The notes: generated by a model from the letters alone, not told the origin. Positions 8,209 to 15,864 are shown, counted from the stretch's first letter. The stretch: DNA of 27,189 nucleotides from an uncultured Desulfobacterium sp. (GCA_937124525.1 CAKZLA010000539.1:1-27189), one strand, 5' to 3'. A program made the numbers and translations.

Positions 8209-8847
8209 TTACAGGACAATCTGGATTTCAGCCGGCGGAGGTGGCAACGTATCGCTGCTGACGGCTCCAATACTTCCGCTTCTCATTTCCACACTGGCAG
8301 ATACCCATTTAAAAAAACTTGCAAAAGCGGTACTGTCCGTTGTGTCCAGGCTGACGACCGTGTCCGTTATCTGTTTCAAATATTCTGTTTTTGCTTTGGG
8401 ACCTGCGGCACAGGCCACTATTTTTGAAAAATGACAGTTTTTGAGCCGTGGGAGAATTTCATCAAAACGTGCGATGTCGGAGGGGGAGCCGTCTGTCATC
8501 AAAAACAGCATGGGACGCCAGTCTCCCTTTCTATTTTCAGTGCTCAACACAACGTCTCTTTTGACCCTGTCAACTATAAGCGCAAGAGCCTCTCCAATAT
8601 ATGTGGGGCCTGACCTGGGGCAGATTATTTCAGGCATTTGAAGCTGTTCAAGGGGGGTCAGAGGAAGGATCTCTTTCACATTAATGTCAAAAGTAATGAT
8701 GGACAGAGCTACGGAATCTAATGCGTGGGGATCCTGGCGCAACGCACTGGTCATTGCCTGAAGTCCCACATTGACCGATTGGATCGGCTCTCCGTACATG
8801 GAGCCTGAAGTATCTATGGCAACATATATTGGTAATCTACGCGACAT
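8209..8847 (-). CDS. terY: TerY-type von Willebrand A domain protein (second copy)
   Basis: A 212-residue single-domain vWA protein, the usual TerY length. The MIDAS is complete: DTSGS (D12, S14, S16 counted from the second Met), a threonine in SGPTYIGEAL and FLMTDGSPSD. The C-terminus ends in a proline-rich LPPPPAEIQIV tail shared with the neighbouring copy. Two ATGs are adjacent (8850, 8847); GGAGG ends one base before the first, so the second is more likely. It lies 9 bases after the upstream terY and 10 bases before the zinc-ribbon vWA gene, in one operon. Confidence 0.87.
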   Translation of the reverse strand: MSRRLPIYVAIDTSGSMYGEPIQSVNVGLQAMTSALRQDPHALDSVALSIITFDINVKEILPLTPLEQLQMPEIICPRSGPTYIGEALALIVDRVKRDVVLSTENRKGDWRPMLFLMTDGSPSDIARFDEILPRLKNCHFSKIVACAAGPKAKTEYLKQITDTVVSLDTTDSTAFASFFKWVSASVEMRSGSIGAVSSDTLPPPPAEIQIVL

Positions 8848-8859
8848 CATGCCTCCTGA

Positions 8860-9498
8860 TTATGGAACTATATTTACTTCTGGTGGCGGTGGAGGAAGTT
8901 CACCCAGTGCAGATATCTCTTTTTTGGTTAAATCTACTTTTTGACTGGTGGTGCTGATGCTGGCAGATATCCATTGAAAAAAATGTTTGATTGTTTCCGT
9001 GTCGGCGGTTTTAAGTTCCACCACAGATTCGGAAATTTGTTTTAAGACATCAATCCGGGCACCATTTCCGGCAGCACAGGAGATAATCATCCCTGTTTTG
9101 ATCTGTTTAAGCTCAGCCAGTCCTGTTTGCCAGTCGTCTGTGGGTCCACCATCGGTCATGATGAAAATAAGGGGTTTCCAGTCGCCTTTTTTTTCAGGCG
9201 TTGTTTTCATCACCTCCTCTTTTATTTTTCGAGCCAAGAGTTTTAATGCCGCCCCCATGGAAGTGACTCCATGGGCTTTTATATCCGGCGGCTGAAAACT
9301 GATGAGATCGGTCAAAGGAATGATCTGTTCTGCTTCGGTGCTAAATGTGATGACACTGACAAAGACCGTTTCCAGTGCATATGGGTCCTGCCTCAAAGTT
9401 GAAGTCAGCACCTGGATGCCATTTTTTAACGCTTCAATGGGCTCGCCAGCCATTGAGCCGGAGATGTCAAGAACAAGATAAACGGGAAGTCTTCTCAT
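8860..9498 (-). CDS. terY: TerY-type von Willebrand A domain protein (first copy)
   Basis: A 212-residue vWA protein with complete MIDAS: DISGS (11-15), a threonine in HGVTSMGAAL and FIMTDGGPTDD. It shares the KGDWKPL / FIMTDG core and the LPPPPPEVNIV tail with the next gene and the MRRLPVYL start with both vWA neighbours, so the three arose by tandem duplication and diverged. The start ATG 9498 has only a weak ribosome-binding site. It is the first gene after a 480-base repeat-bearing gap, so it may depend on readthrough from the terD genes or on its own promoter. Confidence 0.86.
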   Translation of the reverse strand: MRRLPVYLVLDISGSMAGEPIEALKNGIQVLTSTLRQDPYALETVFVSVITFSTEAEQIIPLTDLISFQPPDIKAHGVTSMGAALKLLARKIKEEVMKTTPEKKGDWKPLIFIMTDGGPTDDWQTGLAELKQIKTGMIISCAAGNGARIDVLKQISESVVELKTADTETIKHFFQWISASISTTSQKVDLTKKEISALGELPPPPPEVNIVP

Positions 9499-9615
9499 AT
9501 TTAATAAGCCCTGATTTTATTAGACATTATACCGAATTTTGTTTAAGCCTTTTATTTAAATTGATTTTGTAAAAATGTATTTTTTAATTAAATAAACAGG
9601 TTGTGCAAAATTGAT

Positions 9616-9849
9616 GTGAATTCTCAATAAATCCTGGCATTCAAGAAATCCTTTTTTAGTACAATCCTATGTTTAAAAGCTTAACCAGTTTTATGGCTAC
9701 CCACTTAAGGCAGGATATTCTCAAGGCTTTTTTTATTAGGAGCGTTAGCTTTCAACCCCTATAGTTCATATTGCTAAGTCGCTTGATTTTAAAGGTTGTC
9801 CCGCCTTAATCGGATAGCCTTTTATCACCCTGGTCTATTGAGAACTTAC
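9616..9849. repeat. MITE-like repeat with GTAAGTTCTCAATA ends, copy A (long form)
   Basis: The gap 9499-9980 has no convincing gene. It holds this ~234-bp element: left end GTGAATTCTCAATAAATCC (9616-9634) and right end CTATTGAGAACTTAC (9835-9849), imperfect terminal inverted repeats. Its right part (complement GTAAGTTCTCAATAGACCAG, then GGTGATAAA) matches the left end of the copy at 14687-14790, so it lies in opposite orientation and carries extra internal sequence. Confidence 0.7.
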
Positions 9850-9980
9850 AAATCAATATAATGTCTATTGAGGATTGGGGTCAAATTAATTGATATTGTC
9901 GGCTCTGTGGCGGTTCGCCTTAATATCCGGTAATGTTGTGAACCATACATTCCAAACAAGTTTGACCACTATTTTATTTA

Positions 9981-10565
9981 TTAGATGTTTATACCAAATT
10001 GACTACAGGCTGCTCCCAGGCCGCCTGTATACCCCTGTCCAACTGCCGTAAATCTCCACTCTCCACTTTTATAATAAACTTCACCGAAAATCATGGCGGT
10101 TTCCATTGAGTAGTCTTCGGTCAAATCAAACCGGACGATTTCCTTATTATCATCCTGGTTGACAATGCGGATAAAGGCATTGTTAACCTGCCCAAAGTTC
10201 TGTTTTCGGGCTTCGGCTTCATGGATGGTGACAACAACTGAGACTTTCACGACATCCGGAGCCTCTGTTTGCAGTTGTTTTAGATTAATCTTGACCATTT
10301 CATCGTCACCATCACCACCGCCGGTCAAATTATCACCCATATGTTCAATGGCACCGTTAATTGCCTTTAAATTATTATAAAAGACAAAATCCTTGTCAGT
10401 GCGAACCTTACCCGTTTCATTTAGTAAAAAGACCGATGCATCAAGATCATACTCAGATCCATCTGTTGCTCTTTCATCCCATCCAAGTCCAATTTGGATT
10501 TTAGATAATCCGGGAGCTTCCTTAGATAAGGATAAACGTCCACCTTTGCTTAGTGATACAGCCAT
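9981..10565 (-). CDS. terD: TerD/TerE-family calcium-binding protein
   Basis: A 194-residue single TerD domain, the family's normal length. Hallmarks are [20 protein letters not shown] at the start, [29 protein letters not shown], the acidic [15 protein letters not shown]a2+-site loop, and [12 protein letters not shown] near the end. TerD proteins bind Ca2+ through the DLDAS and GDNLTG-GDDE acidic residues and work at or near the membrane in tellurite, colicin, phage and general stress resistance (family knowledge). Start ATG 10565 has AAGGAG 7 bases upstream. It is a close paralogue of the gene at 10916-11500; residues of about 105-160 are identical between them. The two are separated by 350 bases of hairpin repeats. 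Confidence 0.93.
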   Translation of the reverse strand: MAVSLSKGGRLSLSKEAPGLSKIQIGLGWDERATDGSEYDLDASVFLLNETGKVRTDKDFVFYNNLKAINGAIEHMGDNLTGGGDGDDEMVKINLKQLQTEAPDVVKVSVVVTIHEAEARKQNFGQVNNAFIRIVNQDDNKEIVRFDLTEDYSMETAMIFGEVYYKSGEWRFTAVGQGYTGGLGAACSQFGINI

Positions 10566-10597
10566 TTGCCTTCTCCTTTTAACTTTTAACCGAGAAG

Positions 10598-10628
10598 TCC
10601 CCCACTAAATCTTTGATTTAGTGGGGGA
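10598..10628. repeat. Perfect 14-bp hairpin with TTT loop
   Basis: TCCCCCACTAAATC (10598-10611), TTT loop, GATTTAGTGGGGGA (10615-10628). It lies 33 bases upstream of the terD start at 10565. A second CTGAATC-TTT-GATTCAG hairpin follows at about 10862-10878, next to GTAGT ... ACTAC (10885-10902). C-run/G-run hairpins of this form are common at IS200/IS605 ends and RAYT-linked REP repeats, but no transposase remains here. No T-run follows on the operon strand, so a terminator role is unlikely. Confidence 0.8.
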
Positions 10629-10678
10629 TCAATCGGCATCTTTAGCAGTTATTTTTTCTGCTGAACGCTCTATATGAT

Positions 10679-10850
10679 TGCCACGGGCAGACTGTATTGG
10701 GAATCTGGCCTGCCCACAACAAATATCGAAGCTCCAGCTATTACAAGTCATTGGACGGAGCTTCTTATAAAATATACATGGCTGTAAGTACCAGCCACAA
10801 CGAAAAATGAAACTCTAATAATTGCAGTCTTTTAGATGAAGTTTTGTATA
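10679..10850 (+). repeat. Intergenic hairpin repeat (X/Y family), copy 2, with two Y units
   Basis: The gap 10566-10915 between the two terD genes has no gene and is mostly repeats. Unit X: TGCCACGGGCAG ... CTGCCCACAAC (10679-10720). Unit Y': GAAGCTCC (10728-10735) pairs with GGAGCTTC (10757-10764). A second unit Y (10809-10845) has AAACT pairing with AGTTT and is preceded by CCAGCCACAACGAAAAATG, as in copy 1. Stem bases change in pairs between copies while loops keep ATTNCAGTCTTTTGGA-like sequence. Confidence 0.75.
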
Positions 10851-10915
10851 AAAAGCATCTTCTGAATCTTTGATTCAGGAGGGGTAGTTGACGAGGACTA
10901 CTCGAAAGTGTGTTA

Positions 10916-11500
10916 TTAGATATTGATCCCAAACTGTCTGCAGGTTGCAGGCATACCACCTTCATAGCCTTGCCCCACTGCTGTAAATCTCCATTCTCCA
11001 TTTTTAAGGTAGACTTCACCAAAAATCATGGCTGTTTCCATGGAATAATCTTCAGTCAAATCAAACCGGACGATTTCCTTGTTATCATCCTGGTTGACAA
11101 TGCGGATAAAGGCATTGTTCACCTGTCCAAAGTTCTGCTTTCGGGCTTCGGCTTCATGAATGGTGACAACAAATGAAATTTTCACAAGATCTGGATCTTC
11201 AGTTGCCAGCTGTTTCAGATTGAGATTGACAACTTCATCATCCCCCTCACCTTCGCCGGTCAAATTGTCGCCCATATGTTCAACTGCGCCATTAATTGCT
11301 TTGAGATTATTGTAATATACAAAGTCACTGTCACTGCGCACTTTACCTGCTTCATTTAGCAAAAAAGCAGAGGCATCAAGGTCAAAATCTGCACCGTCAG
11401 TTGCTCTTTGATCCCATCCAAGTCCAACCTGAATTTTGGATAATCCAGGCGCTTCCTTTGATAATGAAACCCGTCCACCTTTGCTCAAAGATACAGCCAT
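10916..11500 (-). CDS. terD: TerD/TerE-family calcium-binding protein (paralogue)
   Basis: A 194-residue TerD domain protein, same architecture as the gene at 9981: [59 protein letters not shown]. The acidic Ca2+-site residues are all kept. The 3' half (about 11050-11175) is about 94 percent identical in DNA to its paralogue while flanking parts are clearly more diverged, which points to gene conversion. Start ATG 11500, with GGAG 7 bases upstream. It precedes the other terD in the operon; which corresponds to terD and which to terE cannot be decided from sequence alone. Confidence 0.93.
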   Translation of the reverse strand: MAVSLSKGGRVSLSKEAPGLSKIQVGLGWDQRATDGADFDLDASAFLLNEAGKVRSDSDFVYYNNLKAINGAVEHMGDNLTGEGEGDDEVVNLNLKQLATEDPDLVKISFVVTIHEAEARKQNFGQVNNAFIRIVNQDDNKEIVRFDLTEDYSMETAMIFGEVYLKNGEWRFTAVGQGYEGGMPATCRQFGINI

Positions 11501-11718
11501 TTGTTATCTCCTTTAATTAAAAACACAATATGTTGTGCTTTGTTAAAACCATCATTAGTATATATTCTTGTTTTATGAAAACAATTTTAGTGTTTGCAAC
11601 AGTCCGTCGAATGATTGTTCAATTTCGGCATATGCTCCTTTGAACCAGGTCTTTTTTAAAATTCATTCAGAGCAAAATCACAAAAAATAGAGAAACAAAT
11701 TTTGTCAGATGTGAAAAT

Positions 11719-12300
11719 TTACAGGCATGGGGTAATGATTGGCATTAATTTATCAAAGGTTCTTCCTTGTCCCCACTCGCCAAGTGCTTTAAACTTCCAA
11801 TCGCTATTGTGTCGATACAGCTTTGCAATAACAAGCCCTGTGTGTGCTCCTCCTTCAACGGAGATGTTGTATCTTGCAATCTCTTCATTGGTTTTGAGAT
11901 TTCTCAATACACAAAAGGCATTGGGTATTCCGTCAAAAGTTTCAGAAGAAAAGCTGTTAACCGTAAAAATTAATGCCGTAATGTGATTCGGAATATTTTT
12001 GAAATGCACGTCGATGATTTCATTGGGAGTACCTTCTTTCCCCCCCCCAGTGAGATCATCGCCGGTGTGGACAATGGAGCCATCATTACTTTTGAGATGC
12101 TGAAACCAAACAGAATCCACAAGGTTATGATCTTTATCAAATAGGAGACAGGATGCATCCAGATCAACACTAATCTTTTTTTTACCAAAAAACCCTTTTT
12201 TCTCTATTTGTCCCCACCCCAACCCCAGTGCAATGCTGGTTAGATTAGGGGCCACTTTTTCCAGAGAAATATTTCCGCCTTTTGTTAGTGATATGGCCAT
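11719..12300 (-). CDS. terZ: TerZ-like TerD-family protein
   Basis: A 193-residue protein of the TerD family but of the TerZ branch: LGLGWGQIEKKGFFGKKK, VDLDASCLLFD, SVWFQHLKSNDGSIVHTGDDL, LIFTVNSFSSETFDGIPNAF and the late GRTFDKLMPII all match TerZ landmarks. The acidic loop reads TGDDLTGGGKEGTPNE; a C9 run (12040-12048) encodes its three glycines in frame. Start ATG 12300 has AAGGAG 6 bases upstream. Upstream lies a 262-base gap with the palindrome ATTGTTA-N6-TAACAAT (12403-12422), which could be an operator. TerZ is thought to act with TerD-type proteins as a Ca2+-binding component at the membrane. Confidence 0.88.
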   Translation of the reverse strand: MAISLTKGGNISLEKVAPNLTSIALGLGWGQIEKKGFFGKKKISVDLDASCLLFDKDHNLVDSVWFQHLKSNDGSIVHTGDDLTGGGKEGTPNEIIDVHFKNIPNHITALIFTVNSFSSETFDGIPNAFCVLRNLKTNEEIARYNISVEGGAHTGLVIAKLYRHNSDWKFKALGEWGQGRTFDKLMPIITPCL

Positions 12301-12402
12301 TTAAACTCCTTTTTTCTGTGCATTTAATTAAATATTATTGCGGAACATCCATGAGGATAGAACAAAATTAATCAACCAATAAGCGTGATGTAATTATGCC
12401 TT

Positions 12403-12422
12403 ATTGTTAATATAATAACAAT
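12403..12422. promoter_or_regulatory. Candidate operator palindrome ATTGTTA-N6-TAACAAT
   Basis: A perfect 7-bp inverted repeat with a 6-base spacer, about 100 bases upstream of the second terZ-like start. It lies in an AT-rich 262-base gap (12301-12562) in which I see no gene; a small ACTCT-TTGT-AGAGT hairpin (about 12448-12465) is also present. Regulatory role is inferred from symmetry and position only. Confidence 0.3.
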
Positions 12423-12562
12423 CATGATAAAAAAATCTACTGCAACCATACTCTTTGTAGAGTAAAAAGATATTTCATGTCAAGAGAAGTATAAAAAAGA
12501 TACTGGACCCCAAAATCTGAACCAATTGTTAAAAGGGATCACTTAAAAATAACGCGACCTTC

Positions 12563-13138
12563 TCACAGAGATGCTACTGCAGCGGGGATAATATCCTGCA
12601 AGGTCCGCCCATTGGCAGGTTCACCTATCGCATGCATTTTCCACTCGCCGCTGTAATGGTAAATTTTAGCCATAATCTGAGCATTATGACTGCCGCCGCC
12701 GCTTGATGAGTATTTAACGAGTTCACCACCATTGCCAAACGAATCCACCAGTCGGCAATAGGCATTCTCGATCTCGTTGAAGGTCTGCCCCTGAAAACTG
12801 TTCACCGTAAAAACAAGAGATTTCACTGTTGCAGGAACCCGTGCCAAATCAACCAGAATTTGCTCATCATTTCCATTTTTCTTACGATTATGACCGGTGT
12901 GGACGATACTACCATCCTTGCTCTTGAGTTGTTTGAACCAGATAATATCCACAACATTTTTATTCTCATCAAACATGGCACAGGAAGCATCAAGCTCAAT
13001 GGTGTTTTTAGAAGCAAAACCAAAGAACCCTTTTTTCTTTACTGCATCCCATCCCATCCCAATACCTACCTTGCTCAGCCCGGTACCGAACCTTTTTTTA
13101 AGGGATATTTTTTGACCTTTCTTCAAATTTATTGCCAA
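12563..13138 (-). CDS. terZ: TerZ-like TerD-family protein, first gene of the ter operon
   Basis: A 191-residue TerZ-type protein: GMGWDAVKKKGFFGF, IELDASCAMFD, IIWFKQLKSKDGSIVHTG, LVFTVNSFQGQTFNEIENAYCRLVD, GEWKMHAIGEPANGRTLQDI. The usual acidic loop ([11 protein letters not shown]) reads GHNRKKNGNDE, so the first acidic residue is His and two lysines replace the loop centre; Ca2+ binding at this site may be weakened. The start is TTG 13138, supported by GGAGG 6 bases upstream. It is the promoter-proximal ter gene, divergent from the LysR-type regulator across 208 bases, so its promoter and any regulator site should lie in 13139-13346. Confidence 0.88.
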   Translation of the reverse strand: MAINLKKGQKISLKKRFGTGLSKVGIGMGWDAVKKKGFFGFASKNTIELDASCAMFDENKNVVDIIWFKQLKSKDGSIVHTGHNRKKNGNDEQILVDLARVPATVKSLVFTVNSFQGQTFNEIENAYCRLVDSFGNGGELVKYSSSGGGSHNAQIMAKIYHYSGEWKMHAIGEPANGRTLQDIIPAAVASL

Positions 13139-13278
13139 TTGCTACCTCCGTAAGTCTTTGTTAACTTATGATAATTTTATGATCACCAGGAAAATCTGAG
13201 GAAACTGCCCTGGATACTGTTTCAAAACCTATTTAGTATTATTACGTCTCATTTTGTCCTTGCTTTTAAGGTAGATAT

Positions 13279-13310
13279 AATAGATAAAAGATTTGGTCAA
13301 ATAGATAAAA
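13279..13310. promoter_or_regulatory. Direct repeat AATAGATAAAA, 21-bp period, in the divergent promoter region
   Basis: AATAGATAAAA occurs at 13279-13289 and 13300-13310, exactly 21 bases apart (two helical turns), 36-68 bases upstream of the LysR-type gene and about 140-170 bases upstream of the first ter gene. This is a candidate binding site for the NhaR-like regulator or another factor. The intergenic region otherwise holds no gene. Confidence 0.4.
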
Positions 13311-13346
13311 ACACTACAATGGTTCGAAAAAAACGAAGGTACTATT

Positions 13347-14252
13347 ATGGAATGGCTCAACTATCACCACCTCTATTATTTCTGGACAATCATGCGTGAA
13401 GGCACCATCACCGCTGCCTGCATTAAACTGAGCCTTGCTCAGTCGACTGTCAGTGCACAGCTTAGCAAACTGGAAAACACCTTTGGTGGAAAACTATTTT
13501 TGCGCCAGGGCAGAAACCTGAAGCCCACAGATCTGGGCCGAATGGTATTCTGCTATGCCGACCAGATCTTTTCCCTTGGCCTGGAGCTCATGGACCAGGT
13601 TCATGGTCGACCGGTTGCAGGACCGATCTCTCTCAGGGCTGGCATCATTGATGTGGTCCCCAAACTGATGGTCCGTAAACTTCTGGAGCCAGCCATGAAG
13701 CTTCCTGATAAGGTTCACTTGGTGTGTCATGAGGGAAAGGTGGACAAGCTGCTTGCTGAACTTGCCCTGCATAATTTGGATGTGATTCTCACCGATGCCC
13801 CCATACCGACGGGTTTGAGCATCAAAGCATATAATCATCTTCTTGGTGAGTGCGGTGTCACTTTTTTTGCCGAAGCAAAACTTGCCCAAACCCTGTCACC
13901 AGATTTCCCCAGGTGCCTTGATGGCTTTCCCATGCTGCTCCCCATGAAGATGACCACCTTGAGGGGATTACTCGAGCAATGGTTTGAAAGTAATGCCATT
14001 AAACCACTGGTCACTGGAGAATTTGATGACAATGCATTGCTGCAAGTATTCGGACAGGAAGGTGACGGCGTTTTCGCCGCACCAACGGTCATTGAATCAG
14101 AGATAAAAAGACAATACCAAGTGGAGATTGTGGGCCGAAGTAACGCAATCAGAGAAAAATTCTATGCCATTTCCGTGGATCGGATACTGAAACACCCAGC
14201 AGTGGTAGCCATCTCCGATGCCCGCCATTCTATTTTTTCTTCCACCGGGTAG
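13347..14252 (+). CDS. nhaR: NhaR-like LysR-family transcriptional regulator
   Basis: A 301-residue LysR-type regulator, matching NhaR in length and in long stretches: NYHHLYYFWTIMREG at the start, helix-turn-helix around STVSAQLSKLE (29-43), LFLRQGRNLKPTDLG, LGECGVTF, ECGVTFFAEAKL, GEFDDNALLQVFG and a late HPAVVAISDARHSIFS. NhaR activates the Na+/H+ antiporter gene nhaA in response to Na+ (family knowledge). No nhaA is next to it; instead it is divergent from the ter operon, which ends in a cation exchanger. It may therefore regulate the ter operon in response to ions (inference). Start ATG 13347 has GAAGG 7 bases upstream. Confidence 0.9.
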   Translation: MEWLNYHHLYYFWTIMREGTITAACIKLSLAQSTVSAQLSKLENTFGGKLFLRQGRNLKPTDLGRMVFCYADQIFSLGLELMDQVHGRPVAGPISLRAGIIDVVPKLMVRKLLEPAMKLPDKVHLVCHEGKVDKLLAELALHNLDVILTDAPIPTGLSIKAYNHLLGECGVTFFAEAKLAQTLSPDFPRCLDGFPMLLPMKMTTLRGLLEQWFESNAIKPLVTGEFDDNALLQVFGQEGDGVFAAPTVIESEIKRQYQVEIVGRSNAIREKFYAISVDRILKHPAVVAISDARHSIFSSTG

Positions 14253-14448
14253 CAATCTAAACGCCAATCCGCTTCCAACAGGTGAGAGCATTTTATGATT
14301 TATTGATAGCCTTGGGTTATCTGAACACAGAAATGGACTTTGATGATGGTTTGCCAGGTCATCCAAAGCTAAGAATTGACCGGATACCATTGAGGAAAAT
14401 TAGGATTGTTCTGGATAACATAAAAAAATCTTAGCCTCTGAATTTGAT

Positions 14449-14483
14449 TGGGCGAAATTCTTGCAAAGCAGTAATTTCACCCA
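14449..14483 (+). other. Imperfect hairpin downstream of the LysR-type gene
   Basis: TGGGcGAAATT (14449-14459) pairs with AATTTCaCCCA (14473-14483) around a 13-base loop, about 200 bases after the nhaR-like stop. No T-run follows, so it is not a classical intrinsic terminator. The gap 14253-14822 otherwise contains a gene remnant, a C5-GTTT-G5 hairpin and a MITE-like repeat. Confidence 0.4.
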
Positions 14484-14528
14484 ACCAGAAACCAGGTAAG
14501 AAAAAAATAATTTTGTAGTTTACATCAT

Positions 14529-14600
14529 TTACTTTCGTTTTGCCGGAAGCTCCCATTCCTCCACAGTGGTGGTCTCATAGATCTCTTCCCGGGCTATAGA
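14529..14600 (-). pseudogene. C-terminal remnant of an unidentified gene
   Basis: A minus-strand frame of about 23 codons ends at TAA (14529-14531) and reads AREEIYETTTVEEWELPAKR just before the stop; a TAA lies directly upstream of it in frame. The acidic amphipathic sequence looks like a real protein C-terminus rather than random sequence. No start, and no family recognised. Confidence 0.35.
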
Positions 14601-14624
14601 TTAAGATACTTATTTTGTTATTTC

Positions 14625-14640
14625 TCCCCCGTTTGGGGGA
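14625..14640. repeat. C5-GTTT-G5 hairpin, copy 1
   Basis: TCCCCC-GTTT-GGGGGA (14625-14640) followed by TGTTTTTCTTTTT. The same hairpin recurs at 17467-17482. It could be a terminator on the plus strand or an insertion-sequence end; no gene clearly needs it here. Confidence 0.5.
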
Positions 14641-14686
14641 TGTTTTTCTTTTTAATAGATATTAATCATAGTTAAGTCGTTTACTT

Positions 14687-14790
14687 GTAAGTTCTCAATA
14701 ACCCGGGGTGATAAAGTATGCTTAAGGCTTTAAACGCTGGTTGATATTCAAAACGAATCCCTGAATACCCGAATTTATTGAGAACCTACG
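14687..14790 (+). repeat. MITE-like repeat with GTAAGTTCTCAATA ends, copy B (104 bp)
   Basis: Left end GTAAGTTCTCAATAACCCGG (14687-14706) and right end, read as its complement, CGTAGGTTCTCAATAAATTC form near-identical terminal inverted repeats. The inside contains GGCTTTAAACGCTGG and TTCAAAACGAATCCCTGAAT. It matches the copy at 16069-16275 after an insertion is removed from that copy. Confidence 0.8.
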
Positions 14791-14822
14791 TTTACTTGGT
14801 TGATATTTATTAAAAAACAAGG

Positions 14823-15638
14823 ATGAAAGATATGACTCAATTTGCTAATGCCATGGCGGTTTTCAAGCTTTTGCCTAAGACCAATTGTAAAAAATGCAAT
14901 GAAACAACCTGTTTGGCTTTTGCTTCAAAAGTGTTCTTAGGGCAAAAAAAAATGGATCAATGTCCGTTTATAGGTTCTGATATAATAGATAAATATCAGA
15001 ATCAGCCTCACAAAGAGACTTTTGTAGAGAAACAGCAACAGACGATAATAAAGAAGATGAAACAAAAGATTGCAGCCTGCGACCTGAAAGATGTTGCCGA
15101 TCGGACAGGGGGTCTTTATGCCGATGGAAGATTGACACTAAGGATTATGGGAAAACAATTTTCCATTGATCACAACGGAAAATTGTTTTCAAATATTCAT
15201 ATCAATCCATGGGTTGCTTCAAATGTTCTGGGATATGTTTTAACTTGCAAGGGTGTACCATTGACCCAAAAATGGGTGTCTTTCAGAGAACTTAAAGGAG
15301 GCCGGGAGCAAAATGGATTGTTTGTTCAAACGTCGGAAGTACCATTTAAGAAAATTGCAGACAGGTATATTGATTTTTTTGAAGATTTGATTGTGATTTT
15401 TAATGGGCAACGAGTGGAAAAAATGTTTGATTCAGATATTTCTATGATTCTTTCTCCCCTGCCTAAACTTCCCATACTGATTTGCTATTGGAAGCCTGAA
15501 GAGGAAATGGCCTCGGATCTTCATCTGTTTTTTGACTCATCTGCAGATCAAAATGCGAATATCGATATCGTATATGGGATTGCTGCTGGTATTGTGGTTA
15601 TGTTTGAGAAAATATCCATAACCCATGGGATCGGGTAA
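14823..15638 (+). CDS. Fe-S cluster (PF04060-type) and DUF3786 domain protein
   Basis: A 271-residue protein. Its N-terminus carries LPKTNCKKCNETTCLAFA with cysteines 22, 25 and 30 and a fourth at 47 (DQCP), the CX2CX4CX16C pattern of the PF04060 4Fe-4S domain seen in RnfB and the corrinoid Fe-S protein. The rest matches the DUF3786 pattern (GGLYADGRLTLRIMGKQFSI, NIHINPWVASNVLGYVL, CYWKPEEEMASDLHLFFD). Function is unknown; such proteins occur in strict anaerobes and may bind a metal or corrinoid cofactor. ATG 14823 is almost on top of AGG; the ATG at 14832 fits AAGG spacing better. It stands alone, flanked by a repeat upstream and a 5S rRNA gene downstream. Confidence 0.8.
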   Translation: MKDMTQFANAMAVFKLLPKTNCKKCNETTCLAFASKVFLGQKKMDQCPFIGSDIIDKYQNQPHKETFVEKQQQTIIKKMKQKIAACDLKDVADRTGGLYADGRLTLRIMGKQFSIDHNGKLFSNIHINPWVASNVLGYVLTCKGVPLTQKWVSFRELKGGREQNGLFVQTSEVPFKKIADRYIDFFEDLIVIFNGQRVEKMFDSDISMILSPLPKLPILICYWKPEEEMASDLHLFFDSSADQNANIDIVYGIAAGIVVMFEKISITHGIG

Positions 15639-15698
15639 AACAATAGTGTGCTTGGGGTCTATCTATACAGGTTTAAAAGTTCCAGATCCAGCCGATTT

Positions 15699-15818
15699 AA
15701 TCTGGTGGCATTGGCAGAGAAGCCACACCCGTACCCATCTCGAACACGGAAGTTAAGCTCTCTATCGTCGATGGTACTGCATGGGAGATTGTGTGGGAGA
15801 GTAGAATGCTGCCGGGTT
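15699..15818 (+). rRNA. rrf: 5S ribosomal RNA (orphan copy)
   Basis: A 120-base sequence with the 5S core: CCCGTACCCATCTCGAACAC, GGAAGTTAAGCTCT, GTCGATGGTACTGC and GGGAGAGTAGAA. The 5' end AATCTGGTGGC (15699-15709) pairs with GCTGCCGGGTT (15808-15818) as the 11-bp helix I with G-U pairs. No 23S sequence lies upstream (a protein gene ends at 15638), so this is a solitary 5S gene. An intrinsic terminator follows. The exact ends may be off by one or two bases. Confidence 0.93.
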
Positions 15819-15825
15819 ATTCTTC

Positions 15826-15864
15826 AAAAGGCCCTGTTATAATTATTATAGCAGGGCCTTTTTG
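15826..15864 (+). terminator. Intrinsic terminator of the 5S rRNA gene
   Basis: AAAAGGCCCTG (15826-15836) pairs with CAGGGCCTTTTT (15852-15863), the loop itself containing pairable TATAAT/ATTATA, and a T-run ends the stem. It lies 8 bases after the 5S 3' end. Confidence 0.92.

Noticed and set aside
8199..8270. Upstream start for the zinc-ribbon vWA protein
   Set aside because: It would overlap the previous vWA gene, and MRRLPVFLLLD at 8198 aligns with the other vWA starts and has a good ribosome-binding site.
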